Shown here one piece after another: positions 42,363-51,408 of a stretch of 64,000 bases of DNA; the stretch's first letter is position 1; the number at the start of each line of letters is the position of its first letter. A model generated the notes under the pieces. That model was not told the origin of the DNA and made no database searches. It was given only the letters and a program-made list of their open reading frames with translations. The translations under genes and the position numbers were made by a program. The stretch is from Pseudomonas sp. SID14000 (lineage in GTDB: Bacteria; Pseudomonadota; Gammaproteobacteria; Pseudomonadales; Pseudomonadaceae): NCBI RefSeq assembly GCF_002165135.1, contig NZ_NFZQ01000017.1, positions 1-64,000 of the forward strand, read 5' to 3'.

Positions 42363-43396
42363 CAGATCACCTCGACCGCATGGCTCTGTCGCTCGACCAG
42401 CTTGCCGATCGGCGCCAGTTGCAGGCCCAGTTCGGCGGCCGCCGCCAGGAATTCGGCTTCACCTTCCGGGGTAACCGCCACCAGCAGGCCACCGCTGGTC
42501 TGCGGGTCGCACAGCAGGTGCTTCTGGTCGTCGCTCAGGGCGCCGATCTTGTGCCCGTAGCTGTCAAAGTTGCGCAGGGTACCGCCGGGGATGCAGCCCT
42601 CGGCCAGGTAGTGGTCGACGCTGGGCAGCCGCGGTACGGCGGCATAGTCCAGGTGCGCGGTAAGGCCACTGCCTTCGGCCAGTTCCACCAGGTGGCCGAG
42701 CAGGCCGAAACCGGTGACGTCGGTCATGGCCTTGACACCGTCAAGCTTGCCGAAACGGCTGCCGGGAGTGTTGAGGGTGCACATCCAGTCGCGGGCCAGG
42801 CCCTGGTCCTGCGCGCGCAGCTTGGCCTTCTTCTCGGCGGTGGTCAGGATGCCGATGCCCAGTGGCTTGGTCAGGTACAGGCGGCAGCCTGCGCTGGCAG
42901 TGTCGTTGCGCTTGAGGTGGCGCTTGCTGACCACGCCGGTGACCGCCAGGCCGAAGATCGGCTCGGGGGCGTCGATGGAGTGGCCACCGGCCAGTGGGAT
43001 GCCGGCTTCGGCGCATACCGCACGGCCTCCGCGGATCACTTCCCGGGCCACTTCCGGCGGCAGTACGTTGACCGGCCAGCCGAGGATGGCAATGGCCATC
43101 AGCGGGTCGCCGCCCATGGCGTAGATGTCACTGATGGCATTGGTGGCGGCGATACGGCCGAAGTCATACGGGTCATCGACGATCGGCATGAAGAAGTCGG
43201 TGGTCGAGACCACGCCGCGCTCGTCGTCCAGCGCGTACACGGCAGCGTCGTCACGCGAGGCGTTGCCCACCCACAGTTTCGGGTCCAGGGCCTGGGCGCC
43301 GCTTTCGGCGAGGATCACATCCAGCACCTTCGGGGAGATCTTGCAGCCACAGCCGGCACCATGGCTGTACTGGGTCAGGCGAATCGGCTCGCTCAT
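42362..43396 (-). CDS. selD: Selenide, water dikinase (selenophosphate synthetase)
   Basis: 344 residues. It makes selenophosphate from selenide and ATP. The active-site segment GAGCGCKISP has C16, C18 and K19 (cysteine, not selenocysteine). The ATP-binding signature AMGGDPLMAIAILGWP is present. It supplies MnmH, encoded next, and any selenoproteins elsewhere. It is divergent from the transporter gene at 43523. Confidence 0.96.
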   Translation of the reverse strand: MSEPIRLTQYSHGAGCGCKISPKVLDVILAESGAQALDPKLWVGNASRDDAAVYALDDERGVVSTTDFFMPIVDDPYDFGRIAATNAISDIYAMGGDPLMAIAILGWPVNVLPPEVAREVIRGGRAVCAEAGIPLAGGHSIDAPEPIFGLAVTGVVSKRHLKRNDTASAGCRLYLTKPLGIGILTTAEKKAKLRAQDQGLARDWMCTLNTPGSRFGKLDGVKAMTDVTGFGLLGHLVELAEGSGLTAHLDYAAVPRLPSVDHYLAEGCIPGGTLRNFDSYGHKIGALSDDQKHLLCDPQTSGGLLVAVTPEGEAEFLAAAAELGLQLAPIGKLVERQSHAVEVI

Positions 43397-43522
43397 GTGT
43401 ACCTCAGGAGGTCAATTTGTTGCGCGATTGTAGCAAAGCTGGCCTTTGCGCCTGCGCCTCTTATAATTCCCGTTGCCGGCGCATAGGCCGGCCTTTCCCC
43501 GCTATTGAACCGGAGAACACCC

Positions 43523-44377
43523 ATGCTCAAACGCCCTCTGGCGCTCGCCGCCGGCCTCGTGCTGTCTTGTTGTGCCGTTGTCGCCCAGGCTGCTGACACC
43601 CTGCGGGTCAGCGCCATCCCTGACGAAGCACCGACCGAACTGCAGCGCAAGTTCAAGCCGCTGGGCGAGTATCTGGCCAAGCAACTGGGCATGGAGGTGA
43701 AGTTCGTACCGGTTGCAGACTACCCGGCGGTGGTCGAGTCACTGGCCTCCGATCGCCTCGATCTGGCCTGGCTGGGCGGCTTTACCTTCGTCCAGGTGCA
43801 CCTGAAGGACCCGACCGCCACGCCGCTGGTGCAGCGTGAACAGGATGCGCAGTTCACCTCCAAGTTCATCACCGCCAACCCCGACGTGAAGAGCCTGGCC
43901 GACCTCAAGGGCAAATCGTTTGCCTTCGGTTCCATCTCGTCCACCTCGGGCAGCCTGATGCCGCGTTACTTCATGCTCAAGCAGGACAACATCAAGCCTG
44001 AAGACTACTTCAGCCGCGTTGCCTACTCCGGTGCCCACGATGCCACCGTAGCCTGGGTGCAGGCCGGCAAGGTCGATGGTGGCGTGCTCAACGCCAGCGT
44101 GTGGCAGAAGCTGGTGGATGCCGGCAAGGTCGATACCGCCAAGGTGAAGGTGTTCGCCACCACCCCGACCTACTTCGACTACAACTGGACCGTGCGCGGT
44201 AACATGGACCCGGCGCTGAAAGAGAAGATCAAGAAAGCCTTCCTGGACCTCGATCCGGCCAACCCGGAGCACAAGGCGATTCTCGACCTGCAGGCCGCCA
44301 GCCGCTTCATCGAGACCAAGCCTGAGAACTACGTGGGCACCGAGCAGGCTGCACGTGAGGCTGGCCTGCTCAAGTGA
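43523..44377 (+). CDS. PhnD-like ABC substrate-binding protein, putative selenium oxyanion transporter
   Basis: 284 residues with a signal peptide ending VAQA (about residue 23). It is a phosphonate/phosphite-type periplasmic binding protein with SSTSGSLMPRYFMLK and the AHDATVAWVQAGKVDGG motif. The start has GGAGA six bases upstream. Its position, divergent from selD-mnmH, matches a PhnD-like subgroup that databases, as I recall, call putative selenate-binding. Phosphonate use is less likely because no C-P lyase genes are here. The ATPase follows with a four-base overlap. Confidence 0.85.
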   Translation: MLKRPLALAAGLVLSCCAVVAQAADTLRVSAIPDEAPTELQRKFKPLGEYLAKQLGMEVKFVPVADYPAVVESLASDRLDLAWLGGFTFVQVHLKDPTATPLVQREQDAQFTSKFITANPDVKSLADLKGKSFAFGSISSTSGSLMPRYFMLKQDNIKPEDYFSRVAYSGAHDATVAWVQAGKVDGGVLNASVWQKLVDAGKVDTAKVKVFATTPTYFDYNWTVRGNMDPALKEKIKKAFLDLDPANPEHKAILDLQAASRFIETKPENYVGTEQAAREAGLLK

Positions 44378-45192
44378 CATCTACAGTGGCTTCCAAGGTG
44401 GCTATTCATCTGCACGGGGTCGGGCTGCGCCATGGCCAGGTGCGTGCGCTTGACGCCGTGAGCCTGCGCATCGGCCAGGGTGAGCGCGTCGCCATCATCG
44501 GGCCTTCGGGGGCGGGAAAGTCCAGCTTGCTGCACCTGATGGCGACCGCCATCCAGCCCAACAGCGGGCGCCTGGAGTTGCTCGGCGAGCAGCCCTGGGC
44601 ATTGTCCGTCAGGGCGCGTCAGCGCCTGCGTGCGCGGGTCGGCCTGGTGCACCAGGCGCCGCCCTTGCCGCCGCGCCAGCGGGTGGTGACGGCGGTTCTG
44701 GCCGGCCGCCTGGGGCAGTGGGGCGTACTGCGAGGCTTACTCAACCTGCTGTACCCCAGCGATGTGCCGGGGGCGCGCCAGGTACTGGCCGAGCTGGGAC
44801 TGGCCGACAAGCTGTTCGTGCAGTGCGGGCAATTGTCCGGTGGCCAGTTGCAGCGAGTGGGCATTGCCCGGGCGCTATACCAGCAGCCGGAGGTGTTACT
44901 GACCGACGAGCCGGTGTCAGCCATGGACCCGGTGCTGGCCGACCACAGCCTGGCCTTGCTTAACCGCCACGCCCAGGCCAATGGCGTGACCCTGGTGGCG
45001 AGTCTGCATGCCGTGGACCTGGCACTGGCGCACTTCCCGAGGGTGATTGGTATCCGCGAAGGGCAGGTGGTGTTCGACTGCCCGGCGCAAGCGGTGACCG
45101 AGCAGTTGCTGGATGCACTGTACGCCAACGAACAACTGGCGTCGTCGCCAATCCAGGGGCCGACCCTGACCGTGCAGATTCCGCGATGCTGA
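44374..45192 (+). CDS. ABC transporter ATPase (PhnC-like), partner of the putative selenium transporter
   Basis: 272 residues. Walker A is GPSGAGKSS, the signature LSGGQLQRVGIARAL, and Walker B VLLTDEP. It starts at a GTG overlapping the preceding stop (GTGA) and its own end overlaps the first permease by seven bases. It energises the two permeases downstream. Confidence 0.9.
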   Translation: MTSTVASKVAIHLHGVGLRHGQVRALDAVSLRIGQGERVAIIGPSGAGKSSLLHLMATAIQPNSGRLELLGEQPWALSVRARQRLRARVGLVHQAPPLPPRQRVVTAVLAGRLGQWGVLRGLLNLLYPSDVPGARQVLAELGLADKLFVQCGQLSGGQLQRVGIARALYQQPEVLLTDEPVSAMDPVLADHSLALLNRHAQANGVTLVASLHAVDLALAHFPRVIGIREGQVVFDCPAQAVTEQLLDALYANEQLASSPIQGPTLTVQIPRC

Positions 45193-46013
45193 AGCTTGAT
45201 GCCCACGACCCGGCGCTGTTGCCGCGCTTGCTGCTGGCCCTGCTGGCGGTGGTGGTACTGTGGCCTGGCATCCGGTTGAGCGAACTGAACCCCGGGGTAC
45301 TGCTGCAGGCGGAGAACCGTGAGCAGATCGCCAGCTTCACCAGCGCCTTCTGGCCGCCGGCACACGATGCCGACTTCCTTTCGCTGCTGTATGAAGCCAC
45401 GTTGCAGACGTTGGCTGTGGCCACCACTGGCATGGCTTTAGCGTTGCTGCTGGCGGTCCCCGCCGGGCTGTTGGCGAGCCGTGCCCTGTCGTTGCGCGCC
45501 GCCTCCCGTGGCGGTCGCGCCGGGTTGTGGTCGCGCCTGCTGCGCCTGCCGGTGCGCTGGTTGCTGATTTTCCTGCGCAGTGTCCCGGAAATCGTCTGGG
45601 CGTTGCTGTTCGTGCGGGCCGTAGGGCTGGGGCCAACGGCGGGTGTGCTGGCCATCGCCATCACCTACAGCGGCATGCTCGGCAAGGTCTATGCCGAGAT
45701 TTTCGAGTCGGTCGACCAGCGCCCGGCCCATGCCTTGCTGCAGGCGGGTAGTGGCCGGCTGTCGGCATTTCTCTATGGCATCCTGCCAAGTGCGGTGTCC
45801 GAAGTGGTGTCGTATACCGTGTACCGCTGGGAGTGCGCGGTACGCGCCTCGGTGGTGATGGGCTTTGTCGGTGCTGGCGGGCTGGGGCAGCAGATCGACC
45901 TGTCGATGCGCATGTTCGCCGGTGCGGAGGTGGCGAGCATGCTGCTGACGTTCCTGGTCCTGGTGATGCTGGCCGACCTGCTCAGCCGCTTCCTGCGCTG
46001 GAGGCTGGCATGA
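45186..46013 (+). CDS. ABC transporter permease (PhnE-like), first
   Basis: 275 residues, about six transmembrane helices, with the EAA-type coupling loop around FESVDQRPAHALLQAGSGRLSAF. The start lies inside the ATPase gene; the stop overlaps the next permease by four bases. Confidence 0.9.
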   Translation: MLKLDAHDPALLPRLLLALLAVVVLWPGIRLSELNPGVLLQAENREQIASFTSAFWPPAHDADFLSLLYEATLQTLAVATTGMALALLLAVPAGLLASRALSLRAASRGGRAGLWSRLLRLPVRWLLIFLRSVPEIVWALLFVRAVGLGPTAGVLAIAITYSGMLGKVYAEIFESVDQRPAHALLQAGSGRLSAFLYGILPSAVSEVVSYTVYRWECAVRASVVMGFVGAGGLGQQIDLSMRMFAGAEVASMLLTFLVLVMLADLLSRFLRWRLA

Positions 46014-46777
46014 ACCGGGTGATCAACTTGCTGGTGCTAGGCGCCATCGTGGCTGCGGTAATGAGCTCGTTCGCATATCTGGAGCTGGACTTGCAAGCGC
46101 TGGTCGGCAACGGCGGGCTGGGGCAGATGGGGGAGTATGCCGGGCGTTTCCTGCACCCGGACCTGTCTGTCGGGCACCTGCGCGCGGTTGCGCATGGGGC
46201 GCTGGAAACCCTGGCCATGTCGGGCCTGGGCACCTTGTTGGCCATGGTGCTGGGCATACTGCTGGCGCTGCCGGCTGCTGGGCGATTCGGTTGGCCGTTG
46301 CAGGCCTGTGCGCGGTTGCTGCTGAATGCCCTGCGGGCCATCCCGGAACTGGTGTGGGCTGCGCTGACGGTACTGGCGGCCGGGCTTGGGCCGAATGCCG
46401 GTACCCTGGCGTTGGCGCTGCATACTGCCGGCGTGCTGGGGCGGCTGTTTGCCGAGGCGCTGGAGAATGCACCGCCGGAGCCGGCGGCGGCCATCCGCTT
46501 GCAGGGCGGTAGCCAAGTGGCGGCATTCTGCTTTGGCACCTTGCCGAACCTGTGGCCGCAGTTGCTGGCCTATAGCCTGTACCGCTGGGAGAACAACATC
46601 CGCATGGCCAGCGTGCTGGGGTTTGTCGGTGCTGGCGGGTTGGGGCAGATGCTGTATACCACCCTGAGCCTGTTCCAGGAGGCACAGGCCAGCACGGTGA
46701 TCATGGGGATGCTGGTGCTGGTGTTGCTGGTGGATGCGTTGAGTGATGTGTTGCGCCAGCGTTATGTGCGGGCTTGA
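46010..46777 (+). CDS. ABC transporter permease (PhnE-like), second
   Basis: 255 residues, with six predicted helices and a parallel EAA loop (LENAPPEPAAAIRLQGGSQ). VLGFVGAGGLGQMLY near the end matches the first permease (VMGFVGAGGLGQQID), so the two form a heterodimer and arose by duplication. The ATG at 46010 overlaps the first permease stop. Last gene of the operon; a REP pair follows. Confidence 0.9.
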   Translation: MNRVINLLVLGAIVAAVMSSFAYLELDLQALVGNGGLGQMGEYAGRFLHPDLSVGHLRAVAHGALETLAMSGLGTLLAMVLGILLALPAAGRFGWPLQACARLLLNALRAIPELVWAALTVLAAGLGPNAGTLALALHTAGVLGRLFAEALENAPPEPAAAIRLQGGSQVAAFCFGTLPNLWPQLLAYSLYRWENNIRMASVLGFVGAGGLGQMLYTTLSLFQEAQASTVIMGMLVLVLLVDALSDVLRQRYVRA

Positions 46778-46784
46778 TCGATAG

Positions 46785-46909
46785 CCGGGGCCGCGTTGCG
46801 GCCCTTTCGCGACACAAGGCCGCTCCCACAGGTAGAGCACAGCGTTTGAGGCCTGTGCCGTAACTGTGGGAGCGGCCTTGCGTCGCGATGGGCTGCAAAG
46901 CAGCCCCCA
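46785..46909. repeat. REP pair (BIME)
   Basis: GGCCGCGTTGCGGCCCTTTC and a central CGACACAAGGCCGCTCCCAC are mirrored by CTGTGGGAGCGGCCTTGCGT on the right. Confidence 0.85.
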
Positions 46910-46917
46910 AAAGTCGC

Positions 46918-47208
46918 TCAGGCACCACCAACTTCGGCACACTGCGCCTCCCGCTGCATCGACTCCAGGTTGCGCTCGATCGTCTCGCAAATGCTGTCCA
47001 TCTGGATCTGGTGCTCACTGAGCCTGAACGGGCTTTGCAGGTCCGTCCCGATCCGCTCGATAGCCAGCAACATGAAGCCCACCACCGTCGAAGCCAGCGG
47101 TGTGAACCAGCCCAGCGACTCCACCAGCCCCACCGGCACGATCAAACAGAACAGTGTGATGAACAACCGCGGATCTTCTCGTCCAGCCCCATGCAGTGCC
47201 TCGCTGAC
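46918..47208 (-). pseudogene. C-terminal remnant of a bestrophin-family channel gene
   Basis: The last roughly 97 codons of a UPF0187/bestrophin-like membrane protein (LPVGLVESLGWFTPLAST-type helix, then RIGTDLQSPF and an acidic tail). Family members are near 300 residues, so about two thirds is missing. The open frame ends exactly where the GNAT stop begins (47209-47211), so a deletion has joined the two genes. No usable start remains. Confidence 0.7.
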
Positions 47209-47697
47209 TCAGCCGGGTTGGATCAACTCTTGTTTCATCTGCACCAATGCCACCCGCGAGCCATCCCACCCCTGCCGTTCCTCGATGCCGAACGGCACGA
47301 AGCCCAGCTGTGGATAAAGCAGCAGGCCCGCTGTGTTGTGGTTGAAGCACGACACCCAGACCTCCCGGGCTGCGAACTGTTGGCGGGCCAGTTCGATCAT
47401 GGCAGTTACCAGGTAGCGCGCTACGCCGTGGCCGCGTGCGGCGTGGGCCACGACCACGTTGCCCAGGGCGCACACGCCACCGTGTTCGGCCTTGTAGAAG
47501 TTGGCGAATGCCAGCACCGTGCCGTTGCCTTCCACCACCGTGGAGCTGCTGCGCTGGGCGATGGCATCGTTCAGCTGGGCGGGGGAGAGAGGGTACTTGG
47601 CTTTGGGGAACATGTAGAACAGTTCGGCCGGGCTTTGCGGGAAGCTGCAGATTCCAGGGATATCGTCGGGCCGTACGGGGCGGTGGGTCAGGTGCAT
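47209..47697 (-). CDS. GNAT-family N-acetyltransferase
   Basis: 162 residues from the ATG at 47695-47697, with AAGGAC upstream; an in-frame ATG at 47772 lies in REP sequence and is rejected. The GNAT acetyl-CoA loop is AHAARGHGVARYLVTAM, and CFNHNTAGLLLYPQLGFVP is the C-terminal motif. Substrate unknown. It runs directly into the bestrophin remnant. Confidence 0.85.
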   Translation of the reverse strand: MHLTHRPVRPDDIPGICSFPQSPAELFYMFPKAKYPLSPAQLNDAIAQRSSSTVVEGNGTVLAFANFYKAEHGGVCALGNVVVAHAARGHGVARYLVTAMIELARQQFAAREVWVSCFNHNTAGLLLYPQLGFVPFGIEERQGWDGSRVALVQMKQELIQPG

Positions 47698-47726
47698 AGC
47701 AAGTCCTTGTGTGCTGGCTGGTCGGG

Positions 47727-47758
47727 CCACTTCGCGGGCAAGCCCGCCCCCACAAGGG
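47727..47758. repeat. Single REP unit
   Basis: CCACTTCGCGGGCAAGCCCG then CCCCCACAAGGGGCGGGGG, a lone variant unit between the GNAT and GlxA-type genes. Confidence 0.7.
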
Positions 47759-47804
47759 GCGGGGGAAGTCATATTCTGCCCCGCGACGGGTCAATGCTCA
47801 CTAT

Positions 47805-48914
47805 TCATGAAGCTGTTTCCCCCTTGGTCGGGGTCGCGTTTCGCATCAGCTCTTTGCGCAATTTGCCGGGGGACATGCCGAACAGGTTCTGGAAATGCCG
47901 AATGAAATGGGGAGCATCGGCAAAACCGCATTCGAAAGCGATTTCTCCGATATGTCGATCCGAGCTGATGAGCAGCCAGCGGCCAAACCTGAGTCGAACC
48001 TGGCGATAGAACTGGGCCGGAGTGCTACTGGTTTCGGCGACAAACAGACGCTCCAGTTGCCGTTTACTGGTACCGACAAGGTTCGCGATCGCGTCGATAT
48101 CCAAAGGCTCGGTCATGTGCTTTTCCATCAGCATCACGGCTTCGTGCAGGCGCCTGTTCGAAGAGCTGGCGTAGCCAAGGGCCTTGCGTCGATCGACGAA
48201 ACTGCCAGAGCTGCTTTTCGCAACGGTCATCTGGTGAACGACCTTGCCGGCCCGATCCGGGCCGCAATGCATCCCGATAAGATGGATGGCCAACTCGATC
48301 ACCGAGATACCACCTGCGCAGGTGATCCGATCCTTGTCGATGAGGAAGTCACTGTTGCTGACAAAGCGCAATCGTGGGAACAGACGTTTCCAGTCATCGC
48401 AATGGTAGGCATGCACACAGGCAGTACGTCCCTCCATCAGGCCATGTCGCGCGAGTACGAAGCTGCCTGTGCATAGGCCGATCAATGGCACGTCAGCGGC
48501 GGCTGCCTGATGCAGGAATGCCGGATAAGTCTTCGGCGCTGCCTCCAGGTAATCCAGTAGCCCACCAATCACCACGATGTAATCGAATTGATGAGGGTCG
48601 GTGAGTTCACTGTCGATGGGTACATCCAGCCCGCAACTGGAAATGACTCTTTGCCCAGGGGTACCGAGGACTTTCCATTGGCATCGTATCGGGCGGCTCT
48701 GATCGCCGGTATCGGCAGCATGTCGCAACGCATCGGTCAGCCCCGAGAGTGACAGCAAGGGGAAGCGCGGCCATAGCACGATACCTATAGACAACTCGGT
48801 GGCGCCGCGTCGGCTTGGCGGATGTCGTGCCTGACCCTTGTCAAGCGCTTCCACGAGGCTTGCGCTGGAGGTGTTGGGCAGTGCATCTCCGAAATGTCGC
48901 AAATGTTCAATCAT
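47805..48914 (-). CDS. GlxA-type transcription regulator (DJ-1/PfpI domain plus AraC helix-turn-helix)
   Basis: 369 residues. The N-terminal DJ-1/PfpI-like domain (40-205) has the nucleophile-elbow region IGLCTGSFVLARHGLMEGR, and the C-terminal AraC/XylS domain (about 265-360) has IANLVGTSKRQLERLF and IGEIAFECGFADAPHFIRHFQ. Relatives control choline, carnitine, arginine and similar nitrogen compounds. It is divergent from the ABC-amidase operon at 49014 and is the likely regulator of it. Confidence 0.9.
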   Translation of the reverse strand: MIEHLRHFGDALPNTSSASLVEALDKGQARHPPSRRGATELSIGIVLWPRFPLLSLSGLTDALRHAADTGDQSRPIRCQWKVLGTPGQRVISSCGLDVPIDSELTDPHQFDYIVVIGGLLDYLEAAPKTYPAFLHQAAAADVPLIGLCTGSFVLARHGLMEGRTACVHAYHCDDWKRLFPRLRFVSNSDFLIDKDRITCAGGISVIELAIHLIGMHCGPDRAGKVVHQMTVAKSSSGSFVDRRKALGYASSSNRRLHEAVMLMEKHMTEPLDIDAIANLVGTSKRQLERLFVAETSSTPAQFYRQVRLRFGRWLLISSDRHIGEIAFECGFADAPHFIRHFQNLFGMSPGKLRKELMRNATPTKGETAS

Positions 48915-49013
48915 TCCTGCAAAGCATCCAACCAGTTATCCCGATGATCACCATACGATGAGCTCCTGCCTAACACCATGCTGTTCATAAAAAAAGCAAT
49001 CTAGGAGCACGTG

Positions 49014-49886
49014 ATGAAGAAGCCCAACGTTCGACGTTTTGCCGGTATCTACGCGGGTTTGCTGGTATCCATGCTGGCCTCGGTGCCGGCATTCGCACTG
49101 GAAACGGTAGAGCCTGGAAGCCTGACTATCGCGTTCACTGGCGATATGCCGGGGACCGGTTATCAAGACAGCCGGATGGTCGGCTATGACGGTGAAATCC
49201 TTCAACAAATATCTGAGAAGCTGGGCTTGAAAGTCAAGCCTGCCTTGATGGACTGGGCCAGCACCATCGCCTCGGTACAAGCTAACCGCGTGGATGTCAT
49301 GGCCGGCACCATGGGCTGGACCGAGCAGCGCGCGAAGATCATGACCGTGAGTGACCCGATTCACTATTTCAAGAACGGCATCACCCAGACCGACAAGACC
49401 AACTGGAGCAGCCTCAAAGATTTGCAGGGCAAGAAGGTCGGCACCATCACCGGTTTCTCGTTCATCCCAGAGATGCGCAAGATCGAAGGGTTGCAAGTTG
49501 CTTTGTACGACACCTCCGATGCCGCGGTGCGCGATCTTCTCGCCGGACGCATCGATGCAGTGATCGGTGATCCTCCAGTCATGCAATACGCCATTTTTCG
49601 CAACGAGCAGTGGCACCTGCGTTTCAACGCCTTCACCGACAACGATCCGAATTTCCCACTGCTGACGGGGTTAGGTCAGGTGGTTTACGGCTTCAACAAA
49701 GAGGCCAGCCCGCAGTTGGTGGCTGCCGTGAACGAACAGATCCAGACCCTCTGGAAAAGCTGTGAAATGCGCAAGATCGGTGCCCGCTACGGCCTGACTC
49801 AGGATGTCTGGTATGTGCCGGAAGGCAAGGACCTGAGGCAGGGGGTCGACCGTCCGGCGGACTGGAAACTGCCCGGCTGCAAGTAA
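49014..49886 (+). CDS. Amino-acid-type ABC transporter substrate-binding protein
   Basis: 290 residues with a signal peptide ending PAFALE (about residue 28), SBP family 3 fold. DWASTIASVQANRVDVMAG and MGWTEQRAKIMTVSDPI are family hallmarks. The ATG at 49014 has AGGAG six bases upstream; a GTG one codon earlier is in frame. First gene of the operon downstream of the GlxA-type regulator. A hairpin separates it from the ATPase. Confidence 0.9.
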   Translation: MKKPNVRRFAGIYAGLLVSMLASVPAFALETVEPGSLTIAFTGDMPGTGYQDSRMVGYDGEILQQISEKLGLKVKPALMDWASTIASVQANRVDVMAGTMGWTEQRAKIMTVSDPIHYFKNGITQTDKTNWSSLKDLQGKKVGTITGFSFIPEMRKIEGLQVALYDTSDAAVRDLLAGRIDAVIGDPPVMQYAIFRNEQWHLRFNAFTDNDPNFPLLTGLGQVVYGFNKEASPQLVAAVNEQIQTLWKSCEMRKIGARYGLTQDVWYVPEGKDLRQGVDRPADWKLPGCK

Positions 49887-49897
49887 GCGCTTGAGCG

Positions 49898-49931
49898 GAT
49901 GAATCGGCCTGGTAGCCGGTGCCGGTTCATC
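49898..49931 (+). other. Stem-loop between binding protein and ATPase genes
   Basis: GATGAATCGGC (49898-49908) pairs with GCCGGTTCATC (49921-49931): eleven pairs, one of them G-U, around twelve bases. No T-run follows. Likely an mRNA-stabilising or processing hairpin that lets the binding protein be made in excess. Confidence 0.55.
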
Positions 49932-49963
49932 GCCATGTCTATAAAAAAAAGAGGTTAACCAAG

Positions 49964-50752
49964 ATGTCGACTCCGTCCGAACCTGCGTTGCTGCGAGTGC
50001 ATGACCTGCACAAAAGTTATGGTGATCTGGAAGTACTCAAAGGGATCAACCTGGAGTTGAAAGCCGGTGAAACCCTGTCGTTGATCGGCCCCAGCGGGTC
50101 GGGAAAGTCCACGTGCCTGCGTTGCATCAATTACCTGGAAAAACCCACTCGAGGTGATATCTGGCTGGGGGATGAGTTGATCGGCCAGGTCAAGGACGGT
50201 AAACGCATACGTCTGATGAGTGATCGGGAAATGGCTCCGCAGCGTCGCGAGATCGCGATGGTGTTCCAGCTCTTTTACCTCTGGCCACACTTGAGCGTAC
50301 GCGACAACGTCGCGCTGGGGCCGATCAAGGCACAGGGTATGCCGCGAAAGCTGGCCTATGAGCTGGCCGATGCCATGTTGGAAAAAGTCCATCTGCGGCA
50401 TAAGGCCGAGGTCTACCCCGAGCAGTTGTCCGGTGGACAACAACAGCGAGTCGCTATCGCCCGCGCGTTGGCCCAACAACCGAAGGTCATCCTGTTCGAC
50501 GAGCCGACCTCGGCACTGGACCCCGAACTGGTGGGGGAGGTACTGGCCGTGATTCGTGAGCTGGCGCAAGAGGGCCGCACCATGATCATGGTGACCCATG
50601 AAGTGCGCTTCGCTCGGGATGTGGCGGATCGGGTGATCTTCATGGATGGCGGACACATAATCGAGCAAGGGCCTTCGGCGCATGTAATCGACAACCCAAG
50701 CCATGAGCGCACCCGCAGTTTTCTTGGGCGCATGGCCATGGAGGGCGCTTGA
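49964..50752 (+). CDS. Amino-acid ABC transporter ATPase (GlnQ/HisP type)
   Basis: 262 residues. Walker A is GPSGSGKST, the signature LSGGQQQRVAIARAL, and Walker B VILFDEPTSALDPE. A short insertion (DGKRIRLMSDREMAPQRREI) before the Q-loop is common in this subgroup. The ATG at 49964 has GAGGTT upstream. It overlaps the first permease start by one base. Confidence 0.93.
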   Translation: MSTPSEPALLRVHDLHKSYGDLEVLKGINLELKAGETLSLIGPSGSGKSTCLRCINYLEKPTRGDIWLGDELIGQVKDGKRIRLMSDREMAPQRREIAMVFQLFYLWPHLSVRDNVALGPIKAQGMPRKLAYELADAMLEKVHLRHKAEVYPEQLSGGQQQRVAIARALAQQPKVILFDEPTSALDPELVGEVLAVIRELAQEGRTMIMVTHEVRFARDVADRVIFMDGGHIIEQGPSAHVIDNPSHERTRSFLGRMAMEGA

Positions 50753-51408
50753 TGGCGAACTTCGAGGTCTTTGTCGGGCTACTGCCTCTGTTGTTCAAAG
50801 GCGCGCTCACCGCCCTGGAAATCGCGCTATGTACCTTGCTGCTGGCGAGTGTCGGAGGGGTAGTGCTGGCGGTGTTGCTGACGTTCAGTCGATCACGGGT
50901 GTTGCATGGGGTGATCGGCTGTTTCATTGAGTGGATGCGCAATGTTCCTGCGCTGGCGCATTTGTTCCTGATCTATTTCGGTCTCTCCTACCTTGGCATC
51001 AACTTGCCCGCGTGGCTGGCCGCCATCGTTGGATTGAGTCTGGTGGGCAGCGCGGTGTTGGCCGATATTTTCCGTAGCGGCTTGCAGTCGCTGCATGTCG
51101 GTCAGCATGAAGCCGGGTTGGCTGTGGGGCTGAGCCGGATGCAGATTTTGCGCTGCATTCTCTTGCCCCAGGCCCTGCGCGTGACGTTGCCAGCGTTCGC
51201 CAACTACGTCACGCAATTGATCAAGGACACGTCCATCGCCTCGGCCATTGCCGTGCCGGAAATCATGTTCCTGGCGCGCAATCTGGTGACGTCCACCTTC
51301 CAGACTTCACTGATCTATTTGGCTGTGATGTGTATCTACGCCGCGATGATTCTACCGATCGGTGTGGGATTCATTCGCCTCGAACGTCATTTTGGGAGCG
51401 CGCGATGA
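50752..51408 (+). CDS. Amino-acid ABC transporter permease, first (HisMQ family)
   Basis: 218 residues, about five transmembrane helices, with the coupling loop LQSLHVGQHEAGLAVGLSRMQ. WMRNVPALAHLFLIYFGL is the family N-terminal motif. The stop overlaps the next permease by four bases. Confidence 0.92.
   Translation: MANFEVFVGLLPLLFKGALTALEIALCTLLLASVGGVVLAVLLTFSRSRVLHGVIGCFIEWMRNVPALAHLFLIYFGLSYLGINLPAWLAAIVGLSLVGSAVLADIFRSGLQSLHVGQHEAGLAVGLSRMQILRCILLPQALRVTLPAFANYVTQLIKDTSIASAIAVPEIMFLARNLVTSTFQTSLIYLAVMCIYAAMILPIGVGFIRLERHFGSAR

Noticed and set aside
43523..46777. Phosphonate catabolism operon
   Set aside because: No C-P lyase, phosphonatase or phosphite dehydrogenase genes are nearby; the selenium genes are the only neighbours.
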